Below, one piece after another: positions 34,540 to 42,372 of a stretch of DNA of 64,000 nucleotides. The position numbers and the translations under genes are program-made. Origin of the DNA: Hyphomicrobium sp. (GTDB lineage: Bacteria; Pseudomonadota; Alphaproteobacteria; Rhizobiales; Hyphomicrobiaceae); the NCBI RefSeq assembly GCF_019753045.1, contig NZ_JAIELN010000012.1:1-64000 (forward strand). The letters are read 5' to 3'. The number at the start of each line of letters is the position of its first letter. Positions within the stretch are counted from its first letter, which is position 1. The notes under the pieces were generated by a model. It searched no databases, was not told where the DNA came from, and saw nothing but the letters and a program-made list of their open reading frames with translations.

Positions 34540-36311
34540 AAACTTCGAAGTCTTCACGCAAGAAAACGCCCCGGAGGCCGACACCGCACCCGGCCATGAC
34601 TTGCCGCGGCCAGTTGATCGTATTCGAGGGCCCGGACGGTGTCGGCAAGTCGACTTTGGCAAAGATGGTCGTGCAGACCTTGAACGCCCAGGGCCGCAGC
34701 TGCCGCCTCATGTCATTCCCGGGCCGGGAAGATGGCACTCTCGGGCAACTCGTCTATCGTCTGCATCACAACGCGGCTGCGCTTGGCGTTCAATCGATTT
34801 CGGAAACGGCCCGGCAGGCCCTGCACGTCGCCGCCCACCTCGACGTCATGGAAAGAGTCATTCTGCCGGCGCTCGCGTCCGGCGAGCACGTGATCCTCGA
34901 CCGCTTCTGGTGGTCAACGCTGGTATATGGCAAGGCCGGCGGTATCGAAAGCAGCACATTGAAGGCCTTGATCGAGCCCGAGATCCGTCTTTGGGGCGAC
35001 CAGCCCATGACACTATTCCTGATTGATCGCGACACACCGATCGATCGCGATGAGGATGCCGGTTACTGGCAGAAGCTCAGGGGCTTGTACGCCGGGCTGG
35101 CTAAAGAAAGCATCAGCGCGCATCGCGTGGAGTCCATTTACAATACCGCAACCCTTACCGACGCAATGTCCGAAATTTTGGCGCGGCTACCCGAGGCTGT
35201 CCGTTCAAAAGTGAAGACAGGACAGCGGAAGGCCGCGGATCAGATTTCCATGGCGTTTCACCCGGCGAAACAGAGCGCGCAGAAGGCCGAAGCGCCTACC
35301 GTTTTTTCAAGACTTGGACCCGCAAAGCCAACCGTCGTCTTCGATACGTATTGGCGTTTTGCGGTAGAGCGACAGGAGGTCTTCTTCCGCCGCCTGCAGG
35401 GTCTGCGACGCCCCTGGACGGCCGATCCGATTATCGAGGAGCACAAGTTCACCAACGCCTACCGGGCATCGGACCGGGTCAGCCAGTACCTGATCCGCAA
35501 CGTCATCTATCGCGATGACCTCTCATCTGCCCCTGAGGAAGTTTTCTTCCGTATCCTGATCTACAAGCTCTTCAATAAGATCGAGACATGGGGGCTGCTC
35601 GAAAAGGCGCTCGGAGCGATCACATACGAGGACTATAGCTTCCGGCGGTACGATGCCATTCTCTCTAAAGCGCTATCGCGCGGTGAACGCATCTACTCGG
35701 CGGCCTACATCATGCCGCCCGGAAGCCGCGCGTTCGGCCACTCGGCGAAGCATCAGAACCATCTGAAACTGCTGGAATCGATGATGCGCGACGACTTGCC
35801 GTCTCGGCTCGCCGCTGCGCGGCGCATGCAGGATGCGTTCGAACTGCTGCTATCATATCCGACCATCGGCGATTTTCTCGCCTATCAGTTTGTCACCGAC
35901 ATCAACTACAGCGAAATTACAAACTTCTCGGAAATGGATTTCGTCATGCCGGGGCCTGGCGCGCTCGACGGTATCCGAAAGTGCTTCTCGAATCTCGGCG
36001 GTCTGAACGAGCCCGAAATTATAAAGCTCGTTGCGGACCGGCAGGCTGACGAACTTGCGCGGCTCGGTTTACAGTTCCGGTCCCTCTTTGGACGCAGGCT
36101 GCAGCTCATCGACTGCCAGAACCTCTTTTGCGAGGTCGATAAATACGCGCGCGTCGCACATCCGGAGATCACGGGCCTCACTGGTCGCACGCGCATCAAG
36201 CAGAAATTTTCGCCGATCTCCAAGCCGATCAACTTCTGGTTCCCGCCAAAATGGGGAATCAACGATGCCGTTGCCGAATTTTCTCCACAGACAAGAAAAC
36301 CCGCAGCATAA
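34536..36311 (+). CDS. Thymidylate-kinase domain fused to a thymine-hypermodification-type domain
   Basis: A 591-residue two-part protein. Residues 25-225 form a dTMP-kinase-like P-loop domain: QLIVFEGPDGVGKSTLAKM (Walker A), then HVILDRFWWSTLVYG with the kinase DR motif. Residues 285-590 form a helical domain opening DTYWRFAVERQEVFFRRLQG and PWTADPIIEEHKFTNAYRASDR. This pattern is that of the proteins described as 5-hydroxymethyl-dU DNA kinase helical domain or alpha-glutamyl/putrescinyl-thymine pyrophosphorylase, known from phages with hypermodified thymine; the clade assignment is from memory. The start overlaps the upstream stop (ATGA). It would phosphorylate a pyrimidine nucleotide and further alter it or its DNA form. 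Confidence 0.78.
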   Translation: MKTSKSSRKKTPRRPTPHPAMTCRGQLIVFEGPDGVGKSTLAKMVVQTLNAQGRSCRLMSFPGREDGTLGQLVYRLHHNAAALGVQSISETARQALHVAAHLDVMERVILPALASGEHVILDRFWWSTLVYGKAGGIESSTLKALIEPEIRLWGDQPMTLFLIDRDTPIDRDEDAGYWQKLRGLYAGLAKESISAHRVESIYNTATLTDAMSEILARLPEAVRSKVKTGQRKAADQISMAFHPAKQSAQKAEAPTVFSRLGPAKPTVVFDTYWRFAVERQEVFFRRLQGLRRPWTADPIIEEHKFTNAYRASDRVSQYLIRNVIYRDDLSSAPEEVFFRILIYKLFNKIETWGLLEKALGAITYEDYSFRRYDAILSKALSRGERIYSAAYIMPPGSRAFGHSAKHQNHLKLLESMMRDDLPSRLAAARRMQDAFELLLSYPTIGDFLAYQFVTDINYSEITNFSEMDFVMPGPGALDGIRKCFSNLGGLNEPEIIKLVADRQADELARLGLQFRSLFGRRLQLIDCQNLFCEVDKYARVAHPEITGLTGRTRIKQKFSPISKPINFWFPPKWGINDAVAEFSPQTRKPAA

Positions 36312-36329
36312 ATAATCGAGGGATACTTT

Positions 36330-37226
36330 ATGGATTTTGACCGATATCAGGATGTAGCGCAGGGGACGGACCGTGTTCCAAGCTCTGCCAAAGGCGAAGG
36401 CGATCTCAGTGTGATCGTGCCGTTGCTCGGCCTCGCCGGCGAGGCCGGCGGTCTTCTCAGCGAATATAAAAAATTCCTGCGCGACGGACCCGCCCACAAG
36501 CTCTTCAAGCAACGCGTTGGCGAGGAGCTGGGCGATATTCTCTGGTATGTCGCGAACATTGCCCGGAAATTCGACCTGCGGCTCGGCGAGATCGCCGAAG
36601 ACAATCTTGCAAAGATCAAGGATCGGTGGGGAACGGCTGCTGCGCAGTCGCAGCTTTTTCCCGAAGCCTACGATTACGACAGCGGGTTCCCGCCAGACGA
36701 GCGGTTTCACCGCCAAATGGATATCGAGCTTCGCGTCACCACGAAAGGCGGCAAGGAAGTGATCCAGCTGCTTGTCGATGGCAAGCAATGCGGCGACGAC
36801 CTGCGGGATAACGCATACACCCCGGATGGCTACGGGTTTCATGACGTCATCCACTTCGCCCACCTCGCGGTTCTCGGCTGGTCGCCGGTGCTGCGAAAGC
36901 TTCTCGGGTGCAAGCGGAAGAGCCACGAGCTGATCGACGAGGTCGAGGATGGCGGCCGGGCAGGGGCCATCGAAGAAGGCCTTGCCGCCGTCGTCTTCGA
37001 CTGCGCCCGCAGCCATGATTTCTTCGGGGGCGTCAAGTACGTCGACTACGAGCTTCTTCGCACGCTCAAGAGCGCGGCCCAGCATCTCGAGGTCCGACGT
37101 TGCTCTCTCGCCGACTGGCAGTCGGCCATCCTGCAGGGTTACGCGGTCTGGCGTCCGATCGCTGAGGCGAGGGGAGGCAAGTTCCACGTCGATCTCGATG
37201 CCCGCACCGTCAGTTTGAGCAAGTAG
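36330..37226 (+). CDS. MazG-like nucleotide pyrophosphohydrolase with extra C-terminal domain
   Basis: A 298-residue protein. Residues 20-95 are MazG-like: LLGLAGEAGGLLSEYKKFLRD, VGEELGDILWYVANIARKF and LGEIAEDNLAKIKDRW carry the EExxE and ExxD metal ligands. Residues 110-298 form a second domain with YGFHDVIHFAHLAVLGWSP and SHELIDEVEDGGRAGAIEEGLAAVVF, a conserved-looking His/Asp and Glu-rich block of unknown role. MazG domains hydrolyse NTPs to NMPs, so it may feed monophosphates into the operon or clear canonical dNTPs. It lies 18 bp after the kinase gene and overlaps the convergent acpS by 17 bases. Confidence 0.8.
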   Translation: MDFDRYQDVAQGTDRVPSSAKGEGDLSVIVPLLGLAGEAGGLLSEYKKFLRDGPAHKLFKQRVGEELGDILWYVANIARKFDLRLGEIAEDNLAKIKDRWGTAAAQSQLFPEAYDYDSGFPPDERFHRQMDIELRVTTKGGKEVIQLLVDGKQCGDDLRDNAYTPDGYGFHDVIHFAHLAVLGWSPVLRKLLGCKRKSHELIDEVEDGGRAGAIEEGLAAVVFDCARSHDFFGGVKYVDYELLRTLKSAAQHLEVRRCSLADWQSAILQGYAVWRPIAEARGGKFHVDLDARTVSLSK

Positions 37227-37614
37227 GAATATCGGGGCCGACGGCGACCACACTCGCGATAGCGAGCGTGTTCGAATGCGAGAGGCTGACGAGGAAACTC
37301 GATATGCCTTTTTCCCTCGTTATGCGCTCGACCTCGCCGGAAACGATGATCGACGGAGCGCCGTTTGGTGCGCTGCGAAGCTCGATGTCTTTCCAGCTGA
37401 TCCCCGTCACCCAGCCGGTACCAAGCGCTTTCAAGACGGCTTCCTTCGCGGCAAACCGCGCAGCCAATCGCTCAGTGCGCCGGTCGGCGTCGCCGGCTTT
37501 GTCGAGCTCAAGCTCGGTGAAGCACCGGCGGGCCATGTCGGCGGTGGGCTCTCGCAGAAGCCGATCGAATTCCGCAAGTTCAACGATATCGATGCCATGG
37601 GCAAGCACACGCAT
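37210..37614 (-). CDS. acpS: Holo-[acyl-carrier-protein] synthase
   Basis: A 134-residue 4'-phosphopantetheinyl transferase of the AcpS type, which moves phosphopantetheine from CoA to a carrier-protein serine. LAHGIDIVELAEFDRLL carries the metal-binding Asp, RLAARFAAKEAVLKALGTG the conserved F(A/S)xKEAxxKA block, and FLVSLSHSNTLAIASVVA the final SHS strand. It is convergent with the MazG-like gene and overlaps its 3' end by 17 bases. The host should have its own acpS elsewhere, so this island copy probably serves the carrier-like protein at 32186-32497. Confidence 0.9.
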   Translation of the reverse strand: MRVLAHGIDIVELAEFDRLLREPTADMARRCFTELELDKAGDADRRTERLAARFAAKEAVLKALGTGWVTGISWKDIELRSAPNGAPSIIVSGEVERITREKGISSFLVSLSHSNTLAIASVVAVGPDIPTCSN

Positions 37615-37984
37615 TATTGGATTTCCAGGTTCAAGGACTTAAGCCAGAAATTAGACGAGTTATCCGCTTTTGTTGCCGCGTCTGTAAACGCGTGCATGGC
37701 GCATTGCCGTCTTTGGACTAAGACCGAACAGAGAGATTCCAAAAACTGACTTACGGAGCAATGTTTAGAGAGTTCATAGGAAGGGGCGGTCCCAATGCTG
37801 AGCCGACAATCAGTTGGACGCTTTTCTCAAGAAAGTGCCCGCAGGAGACGGATGCGCCAAGTTTGTCTTTCGCGTCGATAATTCCGACGGTTACTTGGCC
37901 GCCATGTCGCCCTCGCCTATCAATGCTCGCCACACTCACTTGTCTGTATTATAATCTTTACAAGTAGTGTCGTGTGGGGTCATC
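37615..37984. other. Intergenic, no gene seen
   Basis: About 370 bp of lower-GC sequence between the acpS start and the GIY-YIG-like gene, which are divergent. No convincing gene. It must contain both promoters. Confidence 0.45.
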
Positions 37985-38662
37985 ATGGTCCAGTTCGTCG
38001 TAAAGGGTCCGTTTTCTGTTCCTTTAAGGAGGGGGGTGTCTGGCGGACGGCTCATCCATCAAGAAAGGCTGGTCGACATCCTCCAAGAGAGCGAGGATGT
38101 GAGCAAACCTGGCTGTTATGTCTTTTCCTGCGCCTCCGGCCGAGGCAGTTTGCCCGTCTATGTAGGGAAAGCATCGAAGAACATCTTCAAGGAAGCGTTC
38201 AACGACCGCAATATCAACGGGCTGAATGAATATCTGAGCAATAGGCGCAAGGCGAAGATCGAATTCTTCGCAATCCATCAAGCGAATGTGCGCGGCCAGA
38301 TTGGTAATGAAGCATGTATTGAAGACATAGAAGATTGGCTTATCGGTTTTGCCAGTCGCCGCACCACGCAGCTTCTGAATATTCATGGCGCGCGTCCAAC
38401 GAAGTGGTCGATTGCGGGTGTGGCCAACCACGACGGAAAGGGCCACCCCGGCACGTCTGTGCTATCGTTCAAAGCGATGATGGGCATGACGACCAAGAGG
38501 CCGAAGGGCACCCCTCGAATCTCCATCGGTGAGGACGCCGAGATAAACCCCGAAGTCGTCGTCAGCGCGAGCCCGGAAACAGAAGAGGCAATCCAGATTG
38601 AAGAGGAGGTGAGTAACGGCGGGGATACTTTGCCGGAAAACTCGCCTGAGTTGCCGACATAA
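37985..38662 (+). CDS. GIY-YIG-like domain protein
   Basis: A 225-residue protein. Residues 34-110 show a GIY-YIG-like outline: PGCYVFSCASGRGSLPVYVGKASK supplies the GxY and YVG strands, then FKEAFNDRNINGLNEYL supplies the helix and RRKAKIEFFAI the next strand. NEACIEDIEDWLIGFA contains a glutamate where the catalytic acid lies in this fold. The C-terminal 60 residues are acidic and probably disordered. ATG 37985 is used; an upstream codon at 37967 adds six residues. It could be a nuclease of the defence island, but activity is not established. Confidence 0.6.
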   Translation: MVQFVVKGPFSVPLRRGVSGGRLIHQERLVDILQESEDVSKPGCYVFSCASGRGSLPVYVGKASKNIFKEAFNDRNINGLNEYLSNRRKAKIEFFAIHQANVRGQIGNEACIEDIEDWLIGFASRRTTQLLNIHGARPTKWSIAGVANHDGKGHPGTSVLSFKAMMGMTTKRPKGTPRISIGEDAEINPEVVVSASPETEEAIQIEEEVSNGGDTLPENSPELPT

Positions 38663-39177
38663 CGGCAGGTTCGGCGGCCTTTCCTCGATAATCACGTATC
38701 CGTGCCGCCAGCTCATCTTTACAATCATCGCCCTTATCCTCGCCGCCCCCCTCGGGATGGAGCTTCGTGCCCATGGCGCAGAGTTGGGGCATCCGTAGTC
38801 TTGTCCGCTTAAAAATCGACTGCAGACATATTCTAAGCATACGCATTCGACGCTTATCGACTTTGAGCCAAATTCCGCTTTCTCGGCACCTGAGAAACCC
38901 TGATCGGACAAAATGCGATGACATCCCGCGCGTTGAAGCGCGTCAACTTGCAGATCTAAATTCTGTTCGTCGGTGGAGACACGAGCGTATCCGAGCCCGC
39001 GGAGCGATCAACTCATCAACATCACCGCCAGCGCTGCCTTGAGCGGAACCAACACGCTGCACGCGGTCATCGTCGAATCACGATAAGGGCACGACCAACA
39101 ATGAGCCTCCGCAACTCGGGGCTTTTTCGTCTGAGAATCAGACACAATGCGAAGCATTCATCGCGAAGGTGATTGCC
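38663..39177. other. Intergenic; possible decayed gene
   Basis: About 515 bp. At its right end one + frame up to a stop near 39087 reads LINITASAALSGTNTLHAVIVESR, a protein-like C-terminus with no matching upstream part in frame, so a degraded gene remnant is possible. A weak hairpin followed by TTTTT lies near 39105-39127. Minus-strand open frames over 38460-38920 have no ribosome site or family resemblance. Confidence 0.4.
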
Positions 39178-40122
39178 ATGAGCAAAAAATCATTGTCGGA
39201 GCGGGTGGGTCTAAACGCGGTCGAGCGGATATTCCTCGAAGAATTTGAATGGTTTTTCAGGGAGAAGCCCATCCTCGACTGGGGCATCGATGCCGAGGTG
39301 GAAGTTGTCGAAGACAGCAAGCCCACCGGCAAACTAATTGCGCTGCAGATCAAAAGCGGAAGCTCTTATTTCAAGAAGAAGGGGAGCGACTACGTCTACT
39401 ATGGCGAGATGCGCCACCTCGAATATTGGTCCCAGCACTGCCTGCCCGTGTATATCATCCTGCATGATGAAGACACCGGGCTCACCCTTTGGCAGAAGAT
39501 CGATCGCCCTCTCTGCGAGGAACACAAGAAGGGCTGGTCGATCAAAATTCCCGCTACCAACGTCCTCAACAAAGACGCCAAACCTTTCATCGAGGCCGGG
39601 TTGCCCGAGAACGAGGAAGGAGCACGGCGTCTCAGGTTCGCCCTCGACATAGATCTCATGGAAAAAATCGGCGATGGCCCCGTCACCATCATTTGGCAGG
39701 ACTGGGTGAACAAAGGTCTTGGCTTGCGCAATCCCAAAATCTACCTCGGAGATTACGACCGCACCTTTGACGACCGCGAGCCGGACATGGAATTTCCAAT
39801 GTGCTGGATACCCGGTCATGACGTCGGGTTTGTCATGTCCCTTCTGATGCCTTGGCTTGAATACATCTACGGTGAGGAAGTGGAATCTGATGCGGAAGTT
39901 GAAGAACACGTCCTTCTAGGAAAGCTCACTGGCGCGGCGAAGGGATATTTGGCGGCTGAGAGATTTTTCAAGAATGGTCCTGATCAGAAAACACCTGAGT
40001 TACCCAGGCGCGGATTTGGCGACGATCCTGAAGACGAAGACCTGATCCGCGAGCGCCAAGAGTGGTGGGAAAACATGCGCGACGTGGACGTCAGCAAAGA
40101 GCCCATCGACGATACGTTTTGA
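39178..40122 (+). CDS. DUF4365 domain protein, restriction-endonuclease-like fold
   Basis: A 314-residue protein. Residues 5-140 match DUF4365: ERVGLNAVERIFLEEFEWFF, then DWGIDAEVEVVED and GKLIALQIKSGSSYF, which supply the D...E-x-K (here Q-I-K) pattern of the PD-(D/E)xK nuclease fold. EYWSQHCLPVYIILHDED is the usual following strand. The C-terminal half is unassigned. ATG 39178 is preferred over a GTG at 39169 because of GAAGG spacing. DUF4365 proteins are frequent in defence islands; the target here is unknown. Confidence 0.82.
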   Translation: MSKKSLSERVGLNAVERIFLEEFEWFFREKPILDWGIDAEVEVVEDSKPTGKLIALQIKSGSSYFKKKGSDYVYYGEMRHLEYWSQHCLPVYIILHDEDTGLTLWQKIDRPLCEEHKKGWSIKIPATNVLNKDAKPFIEAGLPENEEGARRLRFALDIDLMEKIGDGPVTIIWQDWVNKGLGLRNPKIYLGDYDRTFDDREPDMEFPMCWIPGHDVGFVMSLLMPWLEYIYGEEVESDAEVEEHVLLGKLTGAAKGYLAAERFFKNGPDQKTPELPRRGFGDDPEDEDLIRERQEWWENMRDVDVSKEPIDDTF

Positions 40123-40273
40123 TGGGCGGCGAGCTGTGTTAGAATCAGAACATGGGCGGAGCGGCTTGGGTTCGACTATTCCCGCTAGGCCTGCCGCAAA
40201 GATGGGTCGCTTTATCCCGCTGGCGGACGGCGTGGAGGTCTGCGTCAGCGTGAGCAAGCGCCGACACTAATTA

Positions 40274-41032
40274 TTATTGCTTGCAGTGCACGGATTTGAG
40301 CCATTCCGCTAGGTGATCAAGGTCGCCGAAAACAGTGAACTGATTGACGCCGGCGAGTTCCAGTTCTTTCTTGATCCGTACCTTTGCGGCCGCAGGAATT
40401 TTATACGCACGCAACGTGCTATTTGTATCATTGGTCAGCTCTCGTGCTTCCGGTGTATGGAACGTGAAATATCCGCGCTGCCTGGAAATGCGTTGATCGG
40501 CGTGATCGGGCCTTATAGGGATGATGTAAGGAGGAAATTTTCGTTTGTGCCAGTTGGTGATGATTTGAATGGCTTTGCGAACCTCCTCGTTTCGTGACGT
40601 CGCGACGCCTTCGAACGTTTCTTCCGCCTGCTGGTTCACCGAGAGCATGTAAGAGTCCATGAAAAACAACTTACCATCCGCCGTCGGCTCATGCTCCGTA
40701 GCGAAATAGAGCGCCGCCAAGGGGTCGGCCGACCAGTCGAGCAGGCGGGTTGGCATCCGGTAGTGTTGCTGCAGGAAGTAAAGATCGACGTCGTCCTCGC
40801 CTCCCTTTCGAAGACCCGCAGACATGATTCGAAAATCTTGAGACAAGTGTCGCTCGGTGGTTAAGAGCTCTTCCTCGTTGCTGCTCTCCTTAAGCCGATA
40901 AATTCCGGGCACCAGTTTCCAGTCGGATCTGGCATGACCGCGAAACCACCTTCGCAGGTGCTGCCGACGAGCGGGGATAGGCGTTTTACCGATTTCAGTC
41001 AGGAGAACGCTGATACTTGTTATTTCGGTCAC
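40274..41032 (-). CDS. FRG domain-containing protein
   Basis: A 252-residue protein of the FRG family. The N-terminal RRWFRGHARSDWKLVPGIYR is the defining FRG motif, and FLQQHYRMPTRLLDWSADPLAALYFATEH is the second conserved block. FRG proteins recur in phage-defence clusters, but no biochemical activity is established to my knowledge. It lies 33 bp downstream of 41066-42091 on the same strand, so they form a two-gene unit. Confidence 0.9.
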   Translation of the reverse strand: MTEITSISVLLTEIGKTPIPARRQHLRRWFRGHARSDWKLVPGIYRLKESSNEEELLTTERHLSQDFRIMSAGLRKGGEDDVDLYFLQQHYRMPTRLLDWSADPLAALYFATEHEPTADGKLFFMDSYMLSVNQQAEETFEGVATSRNEEVRKAIQIITNWHKRKFPPYIIPIRPDHADQRISRQRGYFTFHTPEARELTNDTNSTLRAYKIPAAAKVRIKKELELAGVNQFTVFGDLDHLAEWLKSVHCKQ

Positions 41033-41065
41033 ACCAACACCTATGCCCTAACGCACAAGGCATTC

Positions 41066-42091
41066 TTACGCCCGACGGAAAGTCTTTGACGTCCCACCAA
41101 CGATCCCGCGCCTGCGCTTCTCCTCACGGACGAACTCAAGCAACCGATCTTGCCAACCGTCGGAATGCACGATCCGATGATACGGAACATCGCGGAGTCT
41201 GAGTAGATCAATACGTGACCGGCGAGACGTTACGCTCCAATCCTCGAAAAGAATCCAAATTGCGTTTCCATATCTGACGTTTTCAAAGACAACAAGATCG
41301 TCCGCAAACTGAGCACCAATATAGCGGTTCATCCCACCGGCCCCGCGTAGATAGCGTAACGGCTTCGTCTTCATGAAGAGCTCGGTGCGCTGCCGAATGA
41401 CCTCGTCCAGGTCGGGCGAGGCGCTGCGGCCCGAACCGCGAAAGAACCGTTCGACTTCTAATGCGGTGCCGGGTGGGAAGAACTCCCAACTCATCTCGAT
41501 AGATGCAAGAAGATCGACGCTAGATGCGTCTGCCACGAGCAATCCGGCAGCACCGACGTTTTCTTGAAGAATGTTGAGCGCGAACAGCAAGTCCCGCTCG
41601 AAGTCCTCTGAAGCTCGATCGAGAGGCCAATCCAGGGAGAAGCTGATGACGGCAGCCTGCGGTGACTTCTTCAAGAGCTTAACGTGGATCGCGAACAGCG
41701 GGGCTTCCACGTAATCGTACTGGTAGCACTCGCGGTCCCATTCCATTGTGTGGGAGCCATTGCCCCAGTCGCCGTAGTTAGGGGTCTCGATGCTAAAAGT
41801 CCGCGTGACCATCGGCAGATCGTCTCGACGGATCTCCCATCCCTCGCGATTTCGTCGCGAAAAAATCCCCATTTCAGCAATCGGCACCACGCGCTCTTTT
41901 AGGATGATGCCGCCAGCGGCTAATCCCAGGCCAAGATGACGGTACGTTCCCGCTTCGAGGTCCGAGTTTGAGATCGTCTTCACAACGCCGACTACAAACC
42001 GTTTATCGGGGCTTTCTTTCAACTGTTCCCGTACGGAGTCTGGGATCTTGCGAAGATTCCGCTTCCAGGGAACCTCTCGATATTTCACCAT
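41066..42091 (-). CDS. Unknown protein paired with the FRG protein
   Basis: A 341-residue soluble protein, family not recognised. It has no signal peptide or membrane segment. Noticeable segments are RFVVGVVKTISNSDLEAGTY, a Trp/Asp-rich NYGDWGNGSHTMEWDREC block, SFSLDWPLDRASEDFERDLLFALNIL and a basic C-terminus (EEKRRRGIVGG). The start at 42091 has AGGTGA 5 bases upstream; an in-frame codon 75 bases further upstream lacks support. It precedes the FRG gene by 33 bp and may be its partner, for example as sensor or regulator. Confidence 0.7.
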   Translation of the reverse strand: MVKYREVPWKRNLRKIPDSVREQLKESPDKRFVVGVVKTISNSDLEAGTYRHLGLGLAAGGIILKERVVPIAEMGIFSRRNREGWEIRRDDLPMVTRTFSIETPNYGDWGNGSHTMEWDRECYQYDYVEAPLFAIHVKLLKKSPQAAVISFSLDWPLDRASEDFERDLLFALNILQENVGAAGLLVADASSVDLLASIEMSWEFFPPGTALEVERFFRGSGRSASPDLDEVIRQRTELFMKTKPLRYLRGAGGMNRYIGAQFADDLVVFENVRYGNAIWILFEDWSVTSRRSRIDLLRLRDVPYHRIVHSDGWQDRLLEFVREEKRRRGIVGGTSKTFRRA

Positions 42092-42372
42092 GTTGTCACC
42101 TAGTCTATCGCGCCGCCCCCCATGGTCCCGATGCATCGATTCCGTCGCTGTGGTCAATGCTGACAATCTTGGGTCGGATAAATTCGAGATCCGTCGAATT
42201 GTGCCTCTGGCCCAGAGTCTGAAGGACTTCCCTTTGGGAAGTCCAGCTAACGCCCAGGACAGGTTCTTAAGCCCTCAGTTGGGCGATAGAAAACGCTGGA
42301 ATTACAAAGCGTTGTCAGATTCTATCGGACAACCTATCGTCCAGATGCAACGGATAAGGTTCGATTTGTCCT

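Noticed and set aside
38562-38924. A 120-codon minus-strand frame between the GIY-YIG-like and DUF4365 genes
   Set aside because: It overlaps the GIY-YIG-like gene's 3' end, lacks a ribosome site, and its sequence is basic low-complexity without family resemblance.
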